64,000 nucleotides of DNA from Chitinophagales bacterium. Lineage in GTDB: Bacteria; Bacteroidota; Bacteroidia; Chitinophagales; JADIYW01. A model generated the notes under the pieces. The model worked only from the letters and a program-made list of their open reading frames with translations. It made no database searches and was not told where the DNA came from. The stretch lies in NCBI GenBank assembly GCA_019694955.1, contig JAIBAX010000005.1, positions 1 to 64,000 on the forward strand, written 5' to 3'. This document shows, piece after piece, positions 38,339 through 47,061 of this stretch; positions within the stretch are counted from its first letter, which is position 1, and the number at the start of each line of letters is the position of its first letter. A program made the translations under genes and the position numbers.

Positions 38339-38589
38339 GTAGATGGGAAAAGCCTACAAACAAAAAAATACACACTTGCAAACCACTCAAAGCCAGCCCA
38401 AAAGCCAAAGTTTTCAAGAGAGTATTTTTATCCCACCCCTCTACAAGTTAATAACAAAAAATCTTACTTTCCCATAAAAATAAGATTTTTTCGACTGACA
38501 AACAAAAACATACGGACAACGAAAAGGAAAAACTAGTGTGCCAATCTAGCAAACGGATAAACAGATTTCTCAACATTACGCGCAAATAA
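38339..38589. other. Intergenic stretch after the Dnd-like operon
   Basis: No gene is visible. It contains a hairpin-like pair AAATCTTAC..GTAAGATTT-type sequence at 38458-38490 (AAAAAATCTTACTTT / AAATAAGATTTTTT), a plausible operon terminator, and then leads into the first of three related repeats. Confidence 0.45.
38458..38490 (+). terminator. Putative terminator of the Dnd-like operon
   Basis: AAAATCTTACTTT and AAATAAGATTTTTT can pair through AATCTTA/TAAGATT around a CCCATAAAA-type loop, and a T-run (TTTTTT) follows. It is 120 bp downstream of the small HTH gene. Confidence 0.55.
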
Positions 38590-38706
38590 CACCACCGCAC
38601 GCACGGGTCACGCAAACGAATCACCAAGGCATGGGGATAGTTGCTGCTATGGCTTTGAAATAACACCTAATTATCCTATTTTTACCAATAGATTGTGGGC
38701 GGTTTT
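38590..38706. repeat. Cassette-type intergenic repeat R1
   Basis: It shares with R2 and R3 the core GGAT..TTGCTGCT..GGCTTTGAAATAACA, then CCTAATTATCCTATTTTTACC and GATTGTGGGCGGTTTT. The arms GGATAG..GCTG and AACACCTAATTATCC can fold into an imperfect hairpin with extrahelical bases. It ends 49 bp before the start of the next gene. R1 is the most diverged copy on its left side. Confidence 0.7.
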
Positions 38707-38755
38707 GACAATCTGGCGTTATAAGTTGACCGTGTTGCATTTTAAATTCATTCAT

Positions 38756-40192
38756 ATGAAACGAGTACTTCTATTTTTTACTTTTTGTTTATTTGGACAG
38801 GTTTCCGTTTATTCTCAAGATTTGAGCAACTCCGGAAATTGGTTTTATATACTCACAAATAAAGAACCTAAAAACCATTGGGTGCAACCACTTCCCTTTC
38901 CGGAGTCGGCAGCTGATTATAGTGGACAAATCGAATATTCAGCAATGGAAAAAAGTAAAATGAGAATCATTGCAGAAGTTCTTAGAGAAGTTTATCCCAA
39001 ACCAAAACTACATTCCAATGTTTTCCAGTTAGTGCCTTTATTCAACTCTGATAAAATGGATAAATCTAAAATTCCGACACGAGATTATCGCTTTGGTTAC
39101 CGAATAGATGTTTCGACTCATCCTATGACGGTTGAAAATGGCAAACTTCAAAATAGTTTTAAGTTGGGTTATACTGACATTCCTTTTTTTCATTTCTTAT
39201 CTGTAAATATCAATTATATTCCTGACTTTCTAGGCGGTTGGGGTTTTGAATACGATGGACCAAAAATAAATTTAGAAAAACACTTTACTTATCAAGAAAT
39301 CAACGGCAAAGAAAGTAACTAACCCAAAGACCTAAACTTGGGATATGTTGTAAGTATAACTAGTAATAATGAAACCTTTACGGAGGCACAAAAAATTTTA
39401 GGCAACAATTATGGCGTTCCATCTTTAAACTTTGGCACTGAAGCGGATAAGCATTTCGTGTTTAGGAAATTTTCTTCTACAAGCATACTCAATGGTAAAA
39501 AAATAGATAGCAATGAACCAAGGCATAAAATCCATACAGTTGACAATATGGTGGTGATGAGCCACAACGGCAAAATGCCTTTAATTCCGCTTTCAATTGA
39601 AACCTATCTAAACATTTGCGATAAAATATGCGACGAAAGAATAAACACACACAAATTGATAAAAACCCAAAATGCTTCCGACTATGCAAAAAATAAAAAG
39701 CATTATGATGATATGGAAATAAAACTCATAGCTGAAGAAGAGGCAAACAAAGAATTTGTCAAAAACTTACGACAAGAATACAAAAACCGACTACAAGAAC
39801 AAGCTATCGTAAACTTTGCATACAGACAAGTGTTTGAATACCGAAACTACTCGTCTTATGGAAAAGAAATAAGTAACAAAAATACAGGAGGTTATGAACC
39901 AACCGCTTCTGTAATTAAAAACTTTTTTATTACCAACCCCAAACTTGGCAAAGCATATTATAGCTACGACAAAGATTTCTATAAAAATATGGCAGATGGA
40001 GAAATTCGTACTATTGCAATAGTTTGGAGAGACTTTATAAGGACACCCGACCATCCAGCGTATGGCAAAGGCAACAGCATAGGTGAAAATAATGTAGTAG
40101 ATAATCGCTACAACGATAATCCTGATTTCTATTTACACTATTTTCAGCAAAATTTCAATTGGATTAAATTGGCAGAAATTTTAGGAAAATAG
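38756..40192 (+). pseudogene. Secreted orphan protein gene interrupted by an in-frame TAA (about 478 codons)
   Basis: A signal peptide (MKRVLLFFTFCLFGQVSVYS) begins at 38756. The frame is open to a TAA at 39320-39322 and continues in the same frame to 40192 without a good start codon right after the stop (first candidate TTG at 39338). The downstream part continues with protein-like composition. This is best explained by a nonsense mutation in one gene; read-through or a sequencing error are alternatives. I recognise no family. The gene sits between repeats R1 and R2. Confidence 0.65.
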
Positions 40193-40213
40193 GGTAATAT
40201 AAAAAAAGTACAA

Positions 40214-40379
40214 AATCGAGAAGAAGCCCCACCGAAACTCGACAGGGAGCGCTGCTCACACCAGCGTACGTAACGGTCACGTATACGACTGTTCGCCAAT
40301 TGATCTGGATAGGTGCTGCTTTGTCTTTGAAACAACACCTAATTATCCTATTTTTACCAAAGATTGTGGGCGGTTTTTC
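40214..40379. repeat. Cassette-type intergenic repeat R2
   Basis: The fullest copy (166 bp). From AATCGAG through GACAGGGAGCGCTGCTCACA and CCAGCGTA to the shared 3' core it matches R3 closely. GGATAGGTGCTG pairs with CAACACCTAATTATCC with an unpaired AATT, giving a hairpin. It lies 21 bp after the interrupted gene. Confidence 0.75.
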
Positions 40380-40386
40380 ATAGTCT

Positions 40387-40522
40387 TACTTTGGCGGCAA
40401 TTTCGTAGAAACCAAAATATGAACAAGACAATTCTCAAAGGAAACTTTTCTTTATTTGTATATCGTAATAACTGCCATAAACTATCACCATAGAGATTTT
40501 CGCAACTTGTCCCGCCAAAGTA
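40387..40522. repeat. 136-bp segment bounded by an 11-bp inverted repeat
   Basis: TACTTTGGCGG at 40387-40397 and CCGCCAAAGTA at 40512-40522 are exact inverted repeats. They are followed at 40527-40542 by a small hairpin TCTGAC-ATAA-GTCAGA. The segment lies between R2 and the toxin-antitoxin operon and holds no gene. It may be a small folded site or a miniature element. Confidence 0.45.
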
Positions 40523-40557
40523 GGAGTCTGACATAAGTCAGAACAAAAAAAATAATG

Positions 40558-40591
40558 TAATGTAACATTATACCAAAATTTGGTATGTTTG
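40558..40591 (+). promoter_or_regulatory. Operator/promoter of the parDE-type operon
   Basis: Two adjoining palindromes are present, TAATGT-A-ACATTA (40558-40570) and ATACCAAA-A-TTTGGTAT (40570-40586). The second overlaps a -7 box TATGTTTG (40584-40591). This is the usual layout for autorepression by the antitoxin, with repressor sites covering the promoter. Predicted start of transcription is near 40595, 16 bp before the antitoxin ATG. Confidence 0.6.
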
Positions 40592-40610
40592 CATTTTAAA
40601 TTATTTTGTC

Positions 40611-40859
40611 ATGGCAAAAAACACATCAATTTTATTGGGAGATTATTTTGATAATTTTATCAATCAGCAATTAAAAAGTGGTAGGTTTTCTTCAGCAAGT
40701 GAAGTAGTGAGAACCGCATTAAGAATGTTTGAGCAAGAAGAATCAAAAAAAGCAGAATTAATAAATGAGCTTAAAAAAGGAGAAAAATCAGGGTTTGTTA
40801 AAGATTTTAGTAAAGATACTTTTTTAAAAAATTTACATAAGAATCATTTGGATAAATGA
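40611..40859 (+). CDS. parD: ParD-like antitoxin (82 aa)
   Basis: An N-terminal ribbon-helix-helix (NTSILLGDYFDNFINQQLKS, then GRFSSASEVVRTALRMFEQE) is the ParD/CopG-type DNA-binding dimer. The Lys-rich tail (INELKKGEKSGFVKDF) should wrap the toxin. It overlaps the toxin start by 4 bp and is preceded by two palindromes over its promoter. It sits between repeats R2 and R3, as toxin-antitoxin cassettes do in large integrons. Confidence 0.88.
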   Translation: MAKNTSILLGDYFDNFINQQLKSGRFSSASEVVRTALRMFEQEESKKAELINELKKGEKSGFVKDFSKDTFLKNLHKNHLDK

Positions 40860-41155
40860 ATTACAAAATAAGTAAAGAAGCATCAAATGACCTTGAGAAA
40901 ATCTGGCTCTATACAATCGAAACTTGGTCTGTAGAACAAGCAGATAGGTATTTGAATTTACTTTTTGAGGAGATTGAATATTTATGTTTAAAACCAAAAT
41001 CAGGATCAGATTTTGGAAACATAAGAAAAGGATACTTTCGTTCGAGGGTTAAATCTCATTTCATTTTCTATATTATCAACGAGAAAAAAAACGAGATAGA
41101 AATTATTAGAATTCTCCATCAACAAATGGATATTGAGAATCGCATATTTGAATAA
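40856..41155 (+). CDS. parE: ParE/RelE-superfamily toxin (99 aa)
   Basis: It has the fold signature of ParE: YKISKEASNDLEKIWLYTIE (helices), then SDFGNIRKGYFRSRVKSHFI and FYIINEKKNEIEIIRILHQ (beta core and C-terminal strand with H-Q). ParE toxins poison DNA gyrase; RelE relatives cut mRNA. The ParD-type partner favours ParE. Both genes look intact. Confidence 0.87.
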   Translation: MNYKISKEASNDLEKIWLYTIETWSVEQADRYLNLLFEEIEYLCLKPKSGSDFGNIRKGYFRSRVKSHFIFYIINEKKNEIEIIRILHQQMDIENRIFE

Positions 41156-41173
41156 ATAAAAGGCATCTACCAC

Positions 41174-41325
41174 AATCGAGCAGACAGTTCTGCCTAAATT
41201 CGACAAGGAGCACAGCTCACCCCAGCGTAAGTATAATCGGTTCGCCAAAGGATGAATTGTTGCTGCTAGGGCTTTGAAATAACAGCTAATTATCTTATTT
41301 TTACCAAAGGTAAGGGCGGTTTTTC
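41174..41325. repeat. Cassette-type intergenic repeat R3
   Basis: 152 bp matching R2 from AATCGAG to GGGCGGTTTTTC, with a shortened middle (the R2 segment ACGGTCACGTATAC is missing) and base changes on both arms of the hairpin (GCTG / CAGCT). It starts 18 bp after the toxin gene and ends 73 bp before the next probable start. Confidence 0.75.
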
Positions 41326-41398
41326 GCAGCCTGCTGATTCCGGACAATAGGTACAGACAATGCAAAGGCAGACACTTCAGACAGATCATTTGCAGACA

Positions 41399-42346
41399 AT
41401 GAGTTGGTTCAACGACACATTGGTTGACTGGGCAATTGCCGGAAAGCAATACTCCTTAAATGAACCAATAAAGAAAATTGGCAAGTACCATTTTGGGTTC
41501 AATTTCGACAGTTCTCTTATATCCGACAGCGGAGTATACGCAGTTCTATATCAAAAATTAGGAACAAAAGGACTAATTCTAAAAAATGGTGAAATCTTAA
41601 GAGAAATTAATCGTTCATATTATCATGCTGACGTTTTCGAATATCCTGTTGCCTTTGTGACTGCTAAAAATAAGAAAACTTATTTAATTCATTGCCCGAA
41701 TAAATATTGTCAAATTGACTTTGAAGAAGTCGAAACAGGAGAAATTATTACAAAACATGCTGACCGAAATCCATCTGACTTTTTCCATTCACGCCTTGAA
41801 GTAAGCCCGAACAACACAACATTCATAAGCAAAGGATGGGCGTGGCATCCATATGACTTTGTCGAAGTATTTGATATAGAGGCATGCCTTCAAAATCCAT
41901 TGCTTCTAGACAAAAGTAAAATATCACCAGATGTTGATGCAGAAATTTGTACTGCCAGCTACATAAACGATGACTTGATTTTAATAGGTTCTCCTAACGA
42001 CACAGAATCATTCAATGATGAACCATCTGAAAAATTAAAAAACGGTCAAGTTGCAATTTGGAATATCAAGACAAACACTATTACAAATATAGTTTCTACC
42101 AACTTCCCTATTGGTGGACACTTGACAGCAATAGATGAAAAATATGCTTGGGACTTATTTGACTATCCAAAAATTGTGAACTATCAAACGGGGCAAGTGG
42201 AAGAAAAATTGGAAGACATTTCAACTGGACGGCAAGTATCTTCAATCATACATCATCTAGGAAATATACCTAAAATTGCTTTCAATCGTACGACGAAACA
42301 AGTAGCCATATCAAACAAAGACAAAATTGAAATTCTAACAAAGTAA
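41399..42346 (+). CDS. Beta-propeller-like protein of unknown function (315 aa)
   Basis: I prefer MSWFNDTLVDW at 41399 over the in-frame ATG 13 codons earlier. Repeating strand pairs such as GVYAVLYQKL, KKTYLIHCPN, TFISKGWAWHPYDFVEVFD and GQVAIWNIKTN suggest a WD40/propeller-like fold. There is no signal peptide, so it is probably cytoplasmic. It follows repeat R3 and may be a cassette passenger. Confidence 0.6.
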   Translation: MSWFNDTLVDWAIAGKQYSLNEPIKKIGKYHFGFNFDSSLISDSGVYAVLYQKLGTKGLILKNGEILREINRSYYHADVFEYPVAFVTAKNKKTYLIHCPNKYCQIDFEEVETGEIITKHADRNPSDFFHSRLEVSPNNTTFISKGWAWHPYDFVEVFDIEACLQNPLLLDKSKISPDVDAEICTASYINDDLILIGSPNDTESFNDEPSEKLKNGQVAIWNIKTNTITNIVSTNFPIGGHLTAIDEKYAWDLFDYPKIVNYQTGQVEEKLEDISTGRQVSSIIHHLGNIPKIAFNRTTKQVAISNKDKIEILTK

Positions 42347-42462
42347 AAAACAACCTCCAAATCAAATAGCCAACCCTAAAGTTGATTTAACGGAATCCGA
42401 AATACAAAATACATGTTTTACATCCATTTAGATTATATTTACACAGTCAAAAAATCATCCAT

Positions 42463-43077
42463 GTGAAATCATTTTTTTTGTTTCTATTTTGCCTTTCTTC
42501 TTTCCCTGCCTTTTCACAAGATTCCACCTTTCTAAAAGTTCATTTTTTATATGGCTCGAAACCTTTGAAAAAATATAAAGAAACAGAACCAAAATGGTTT
42601 GGCGGTATTTTAGGCGGGCATGTTGGTATCGAAGGAGATAGCAATAAAATTGTCAACTTTCTTCCCAATGGAAAAGTGCATTTTATTGCCAAAAAGAAAG
42701 ACAAACATAGTACTTATGCCATACACTCAGAAGAAAATTTCTATGCAATCCTCGGTGGCAACCCAGATAGTGTAAAAAAAGCCATTGTTTATATACCAAT
42801 ATCAGTCCAACAAAAGCAAAAATTTGATAGCATAACAAGCGATTATTTGATTGAAACACCTTATGACTATGCTTTCTTTGGCATGCGATGCGGCGCCGCA
42901 TCGCACGACATATTAGGTCAACTGGAAATTATGCCCAATTACCGATATGGAAAGACAGCGAGAAAAATATTCTATCCTAAAAAATTGAGGCGCCGCTTGT
43001 TTAAAAAAGCAACAGCCAACAACTGGATGATTCTCCGGCAAGATGGCTCACCCAAAAGAAAATGGGAACACGATTAA
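42463..43077 (+). CDS. Secreted protein, possibly papain-like/NlpC-P60-type fold (204 aa)
   Basis: The start is GTG at 42463, since an ATG two bases earlier is out of frame and stops at once. A signal peptide (MKSFFLFLFCLSSFPAFSQ) is present. GGHVGIEGD with its His, and FFGMRCGAASHDIL with its Cys, resemble the His and Cys blocks of permuted papain-like enzymes, but the match is weak. It lies 34 bp upstream of the signal-peptidase-like gene and may share its transcript. Confidence 0.55.
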   Translation: MKSFFLFLFCLSSFPAFSQDSTFLKVHFLYGSKPLKKYKETEPKWFGGILGGHVGIEGDSNKIVNFLPNGKVHFIAKKKDKHSTYAIHSEENFYAILGGNPDSVKKAIVYIPISVQQKQKFDSITSDYLIETPYDYAFFGMRCGAASHDILGQLEIMPNYRYGKTARKIFYPKKLRRRLFKKATANNWMILRQDGSPKRKWEHD

Positions 43078-43111
43078 TATCATTTTCACTCACTATATTA
43101 TCAATAAGAAT

Positions 43112-44026
43112 ATGGAAATTGCTTTAGATGAACAGCCAGAACCAATAAAAATAATACCTCGCAACGGTTTTATTGCATTTTTACTATCCCTTTTGACACC
43201 CGGGCTTGGACAAATCTATAATGGGCAGCCCAATAAAGCTGCGTGGTTTTTATTTTTCCTTTTATCCATACCAATGATATTTAATTTCGCCAAAGGGACA
43301 ACCACCTTCTATGGATTGGTAGTTTTTATTGTTTATGTGGTCAGTTGGAAAATATTTATCATTATAGATGCCATAAGAAATGCAAACCGCCAAAAAAACT
43401 TTATTCCGAAATCTTATAATACATGGTATTATCATTTATTGATTGCGATTGGCATACTTGCAATAATTGCTATTTCCAATATTCCGAATCGAACAAAACC
43501 TTTTAGGATTCCGACCACTACCAACCATCCAACTATCATAGAAGGCGATAAAGTTATAGCAGATTTAAAGGCATACAAAAATAGTCAACCGAATTATGGA
43601 GACGTAATTGTATATACAAAACCTGATGGCTTTTTATACATTTCTAGAGTAGTAGGACTCCCAAAAGACAGTATTTCAGTAGTAGACAATATAGTCAATA
43701 TCAATGGTGTACCATGTCATTCAACCTTTATAAAAAAAACATTCAGTGACAATATGCCAATGAAAATATACGAAGAAGAACTACCGAATGGGCATAAACA
43801 TTTACTACTCAAAATAAATCAACCTTTTGAAAGCGATAAAGCAAATGCCGCTATGGTTGTAGTGCCTAAAGATGCTTATTACATTTTAGGGGATAATCGC
43901 GACAATTCTTTAGATAGTAGGTATATTGGTTTTATTACTAAGGATAAAATAAAAGGACGTGTATTATATAGCTTTTGGGGTCGCACAGGTAAAAAGAGAA
44001 TGAATATAGATTTCACGCAACAATAA
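43112..44026 (+). CDS. S26 signal-peptidase-like membrane protein lacking the catalytic Ser and Lys (304 aa)
   Basis: The start at 43112 (MEIALDEQPEP) avoids overlap with the previous gene. Residues 20-90 and 107-122 form about four membrane segments. From ~130 the S26 fold is evident: IPTTTNHPTIIEGD (133-146), YISRVVGLPKD (176-186) and GDNRDNSLDSRYIGF (260-274). In active SPase I the first box is SMxPT and the second is KRVxGxPGD. Here Ser is Thr137 and Lys is Ser178, so both catalytic positions are lost. It may be a non-catalytic paralogue that binds exported proteins. Box E is intact, which argues against simple decay. Confidence 0.75.
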   Translation: MEIALDEQPEPIKIIPRNGFIAFLLSLLTPGLGQIYNGQPNKAAWFLFFLLSIPMIFNFAKGTTTFYGLVVFIVYVVSWKIFIIIDAIRNANRQKNFIPKSYNTWYYHLLIAIGILAIIAISNIPNRTKPFRIPTTTNHPTIIEGDKVIADLKAYKNSQPNYGDVIVYTKPDGFLYISRVVGLPKDSISVVDNIVNINGVPCHSTFIKKTFSDNMPMKIYEEELPNGHKHLLLKINQPFESDKANAAMVVVPKDAYYILGDNRDNSLDSRYIGFITKDKIKGRVLYSFWGRTGKKRMNIDFTQQ

Positions 44027-44065
44027 TTTTAATAACTTTATTATCAATTGACTTTTTTACAAAGA

Positions 44066-44455
44066 ATGAAAGAAGACATTCAAATATATCATAATAATCT
44101 TTCAATTACTGAGTTGGAAATATGTAGCTTACTATACGCAACTATTGAAGATGTATTAACAGAAGCAAATTACAAAATCTGGCATGCCCATCCAGTTTGG
44201 TTTATACATGACAATCCTATCGTAGGTTATAGTAAGCAAAAAAAAGGCATTAGGCTCATGTTTTGGAGTGGCAAAGATTTTCAAGAAAATAAACTAAATG
44301 TAATGGGAGAAAAATTCAAAGATGCCTCTATTTTTTACAATCATGTAACAGAAATTGACATCCATGATTTAAAATGCTGGCTAAAAAAATCCATCACCAT
44401 TCAATGGGACTATAAGAATATTGTTAAGAGAAAAGGACGATTAGAAAGACTTTAA
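44066..44455 (+). CDS. DUF1801-family protein (129 aa)
   Basis: I prefer the ATG at 44066 to the TTG at 44048. The core IWHAHPVWFIHDNPIVGYS followed by GIRLMFWSG is typical of DUF1801 (YdhG-like fold), whose function is unknown. The stop is four bases before the start of the broken DUF2200 gene. Confidence 0.7.
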   Translation: MKEDIQIYHNNLSITELEICSLLYATIEDVLTEANYKIWHAHPVWFIHDNPIVGYSKQKKGIRLMFWSGKDFQENKLNVMGEKFKDASIFYNHVTEIDIHDLKCWLKKSITIQWDYKNIVKRKGRLERL

Positions 44456-44459
44456 TAAT

Positions 44460-44904
44460 ATGAAAACGACTGCCCACCACGACGATAAAATCGCCAACCT
44501 GACTTTTGCTTCAGTATATCCACACTATTTGACTAAAATTGAAAAAAAAGGAAGAACCAAAGCAGAACTACATCAAGTGATAACATGCTAAAAGGGCAAT
44601 TACCAGTTCTGATTTGCTATATGGTGTAAAGTTTATCTCTGTCAGAACATCTCAGTTGGTATATCCATTTTGGTTAACCGGATTTGACGATCATAAGCTA
44701 CAAGAACTAATGGATAAGAAGGTAAATTTTAAGACATTCTTCGAACTGGCGAAACTACCAACTAATGCGTCACTAATAAAGGGGGTAATTTGTGGCTATC
44801 GAATAGAAGAAATTGAAAACCCGCTCACCAGACAAGTACGTTATTTAGATAAATTAATTGATGAGTTAGCCAAAGGCAAGACTATGGCGAAGATTTTGCG
44901 GTGA
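44460..44904 (+). pseudogene. DUF2200-family gene broken by an 85-bp insertion
   Basis: From 44460 the frame reads IANLTFASVYPHYLTKIEKK..KAELHQVIT and stops at 44589-44591. From 44671 another frame supplies WLTGFDDHKLQELM ... GVICGYRIEEIENPL ... LDKLIDELAKGKTMAKILR. Joined at the Trp codon these give a full-length DUF2200 protein. The 85 bases 44588-44672 are extra, bounded by TG repeats, and shift the frame. I found no source for them elsewhere in the window. A restart at 44614 would make only a 96-aa fragment. Confidence 0.85.
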
Positions 44905-44934
44905 GGTAAATGATATCAAGGAAAGGAATCTTAT

Positions 44935-45462
44935 ATGAAAATTAAGGACTATATCAGCAATATTCCATATCAATATATTGAAACTTATTCACTTTTAAGA
45001 GGTGAAACATATGTGGAATTTTACAACAACTTACATAATGAAATCAATGAACTTGAAACATCTATAAAAGAACTTAAGTTTGGTTGGATTAAACAAACCA
45101 AACGATTGGCAGAACTTAGAAAATATATAGACCAACCTCAATACATCCTTACCAATACTAGTGATTTTCATCCAACAAGCGAAAAAAAATCTGTTATTGT
45201 TAGAGATGACCCTGAAGATTTACTTTTGAATACTGCTTTATCTATTGATTATAATGAAGCAGATGACTTCGAATCAGCTTGTAGCCCAACATTTAGAGAT
45301 GCTTTAGTCTTTTATGATGAAAGAAAACAGATTATTACCGCCTTAAACATATGTTTTGAATGTAAAAAAATGGATACGAATGAATCAAAATCAATAATAG
45401 CGCACTATAAGCATTACCAAAGTTTAGCCACTTTTTTACAAAGACAGGGTCATGAAATTTAG
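44935..45462 (+). CDS. Hypothetical protein (175 aa)
   Basis: No family recognised. An N-terminal helical region (ETYVEFYNNLHNEINELETS) and an acidic middle (VIRDDPEDLLLNTALSIDYN) are followed by a second helical part. No signal peptide or membrane segment. It belongs to the run of small cytoplasmic orphan genes on the plus strand. Confidence 0.5.
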   Translation: MKIKDYISNIPYQYIETYSLLRGETYVEFYNNLHNEINELETSIKELKFGWIKQTKRLAELRKYIDQPQYILTNTSDFHPTSEKKSVIVRDDPEDLLLNTALSIDYNEADDFESACSPTFRDALVFYDERKQIITALNICFECKKMDTNESKSIIAHYKHYQSLATFLQRQGHEI

Positions 45463-45580
45463 TTAACGCTAATTATTAGCTAGATGACATTATTTTATCA
45501 ACTGACCAAGAAATACGGGATCAACAAAAACTAAAAATTCAGAAACCTAAAAACACTGAATTAAGACAAAACACGATTTG

Positions 45581-46330
45581 ATGAGATTGTACAATAGATA
45601 TATACATGGAGAAACAGAACAAGTTTATGAAGAGATTTATGCCTTGGGAAATATTGCATTTTCATCGGCAAACTTACCTGATATTGAAAAAGTTTTAATG
45701 GAGACATTCCACCGTGTATCTTTTAACCTTAATGTCATTTACAAAGAACTTAAAGCCATCAACTATTGTTTCACTGCGAACACGATGTATAATTTCCAAA
45801 AACCTTTGCATCCGCCTTTACCGAATACCAATATTTTACTCAATCAACTCGACCTATCCGTAAAGCCATTTGGATTCGTGCCACTTTCATTGAAGTATTT
45901 TTACAAAATCGTTGGTGGCGTAAATTTTGTCTGGGATTACGAAACAAATGAACACCTCATGTGGCAGATGGCCGACCCCATTCAAATAACAAGCCTAGAT
46001 GGACTAATAGAAAACGTTACTAATGGATACTGGCAGGAAGAAATGCAGCAATATTTGGATGATGCAATTTTTGAAAGTGCCTTTTTAGAATTATCCGCAG
46101 ATGATTTGCATAAAGACAATATTAGCGGTGGGCAATCTTATGCAATTCAAATTACAAGTGAACCTAGCATTGACAGTAATTTCTGGAACGAACCAAATAG
46201 AACAACATTCATTAACTACCTAAGAATATGCTTCCAAAATTGTGGTTTCCCAGGAATACTCCGACCCGATATAAACAATGACTATCAGGCGTTTTTTGAC
46301 AAAGTCAAACCGCAACTCAAGCCAATATAA
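45581..46330 (+). CDS. SMI1/KNR4-like (SUKH-type) protein (249 aa)
   Basis: The ATG at 45581 is preferred to the TTG just before it. The central part PLSLKYFYKIVGGVNFVWDY resembles the SUKH signature (P..L..FY...GG), followed by DPIQITSLDGL. SUKH proteins are commonly immunity proteins against polymorphic toxins. No toxin is seen next to it. The assignment is tentative. Confidence 0.5.
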   Translation: MRLYNRYIHGETEQVYEEIYALGNIAFSSANLPDIEKVLMETFHRVSFNLNVIYKELKAINYCFTANTMYNFQKPLHPPLPNTNILLNQLDLSVKPFGFVPLSLKYFYKIVGGVNFVWDYETNEHLMWQMADPIQITSLDGLIENVTNGYWQEEMQQYLDDAIFESAFLELSADDLHKDNISGGQSYAIQITSEPSIDSNFWNEPNRTTFINYLRICFQNCGFPGILRPDINNDYQAFFDKVKPQLKPI

Positions 46331-46498
46331 ATAATTCTTATATCTGACTAAGTAAATTCCAATATTTTGTAAAACACAATAATTATAGTCAGGGAATACT
46401 GTAATACTGTGTTTTATTTTTTATTTATATTTGGCATGAGTTAACTATACGAAGCTATATTCAACCGAAACTATTAAATCATTTAAAACAAAAATATT

Positions 46499-46918
46499 AT
46501 GGGTGCATGGGGACATGGATATTTTGATGATGATGCTGCTTTAGATTTCATGGCTGAGATCGAAGCGTCTGATTATCCGAAAGAAATTATTAAAGAAGCT
46601 TTAGAGATGGCTATTGAAACCGATTACTTGGAAGCCGATGAAGGCAATGCAGTTATAATTTCTGCAATTTATATAGATAAACAAATAAATGGTACAAAAT
46701 TTTCCGATGAAGACAGTGATGAACCTTTGGATGTAGATACTTTTCCCGAAAGGCATCCTTACATTGACTTTTCTGACTTACAAAACGATGCCGTACTAGC
46801 TTTAAAAAGATTGCTTGACAACAATTCAGAACTGAATGAGTTATGGAAAGAAAATGAAGAAGATTATCCAGCTTGGCAACAAGGAATAGTAGGACTCATA
46901 AAACGACTGCAAGAATAG
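46499..46918 (+). CDS. DUF4259-family protein (139 aa)
   Basis: The N-terminus MGAWGHGYFDDDAALDF is the DUF4259 signature. The protein is strongly acidic, which suits small immunity-like or regulatory proteins, but its role is unknown. It stands alone, with 168 bp of AT-rich sequence before it. Confidence 0.75.
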   Translation: MGAWGHGYFDDDAALDFMAEIEASDYPKEIIKEALEMAIETDYLEADEGNAVIISAIYIDKQINGTKFSDEDSDEPLDVDTFPERHPYIDFSDLQNDAVLALKRLLDNNSELNELWKENEEDYPAWQQGIVGLIKRLQE

Positions 46919-47061
46919 TTGCCTTATAATATTCCTATAACTTCATCCTATATAAATAATTCAAGAGTCTTTTCGTACCCTAATAATGAAGAAATCATAG
47001 CAAAGGTATCTTATATACTTTCATTATCTATCTTTGAAATCAAAAACAGAGTATAAAGTCG

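Noticed and set aside
45463-45580. Possible short peptide gene between the 175-aa and SUKH-like genes
   Set aside because: Frames are under 30 codons with no start context; it may be a remnant but cannot be supported.
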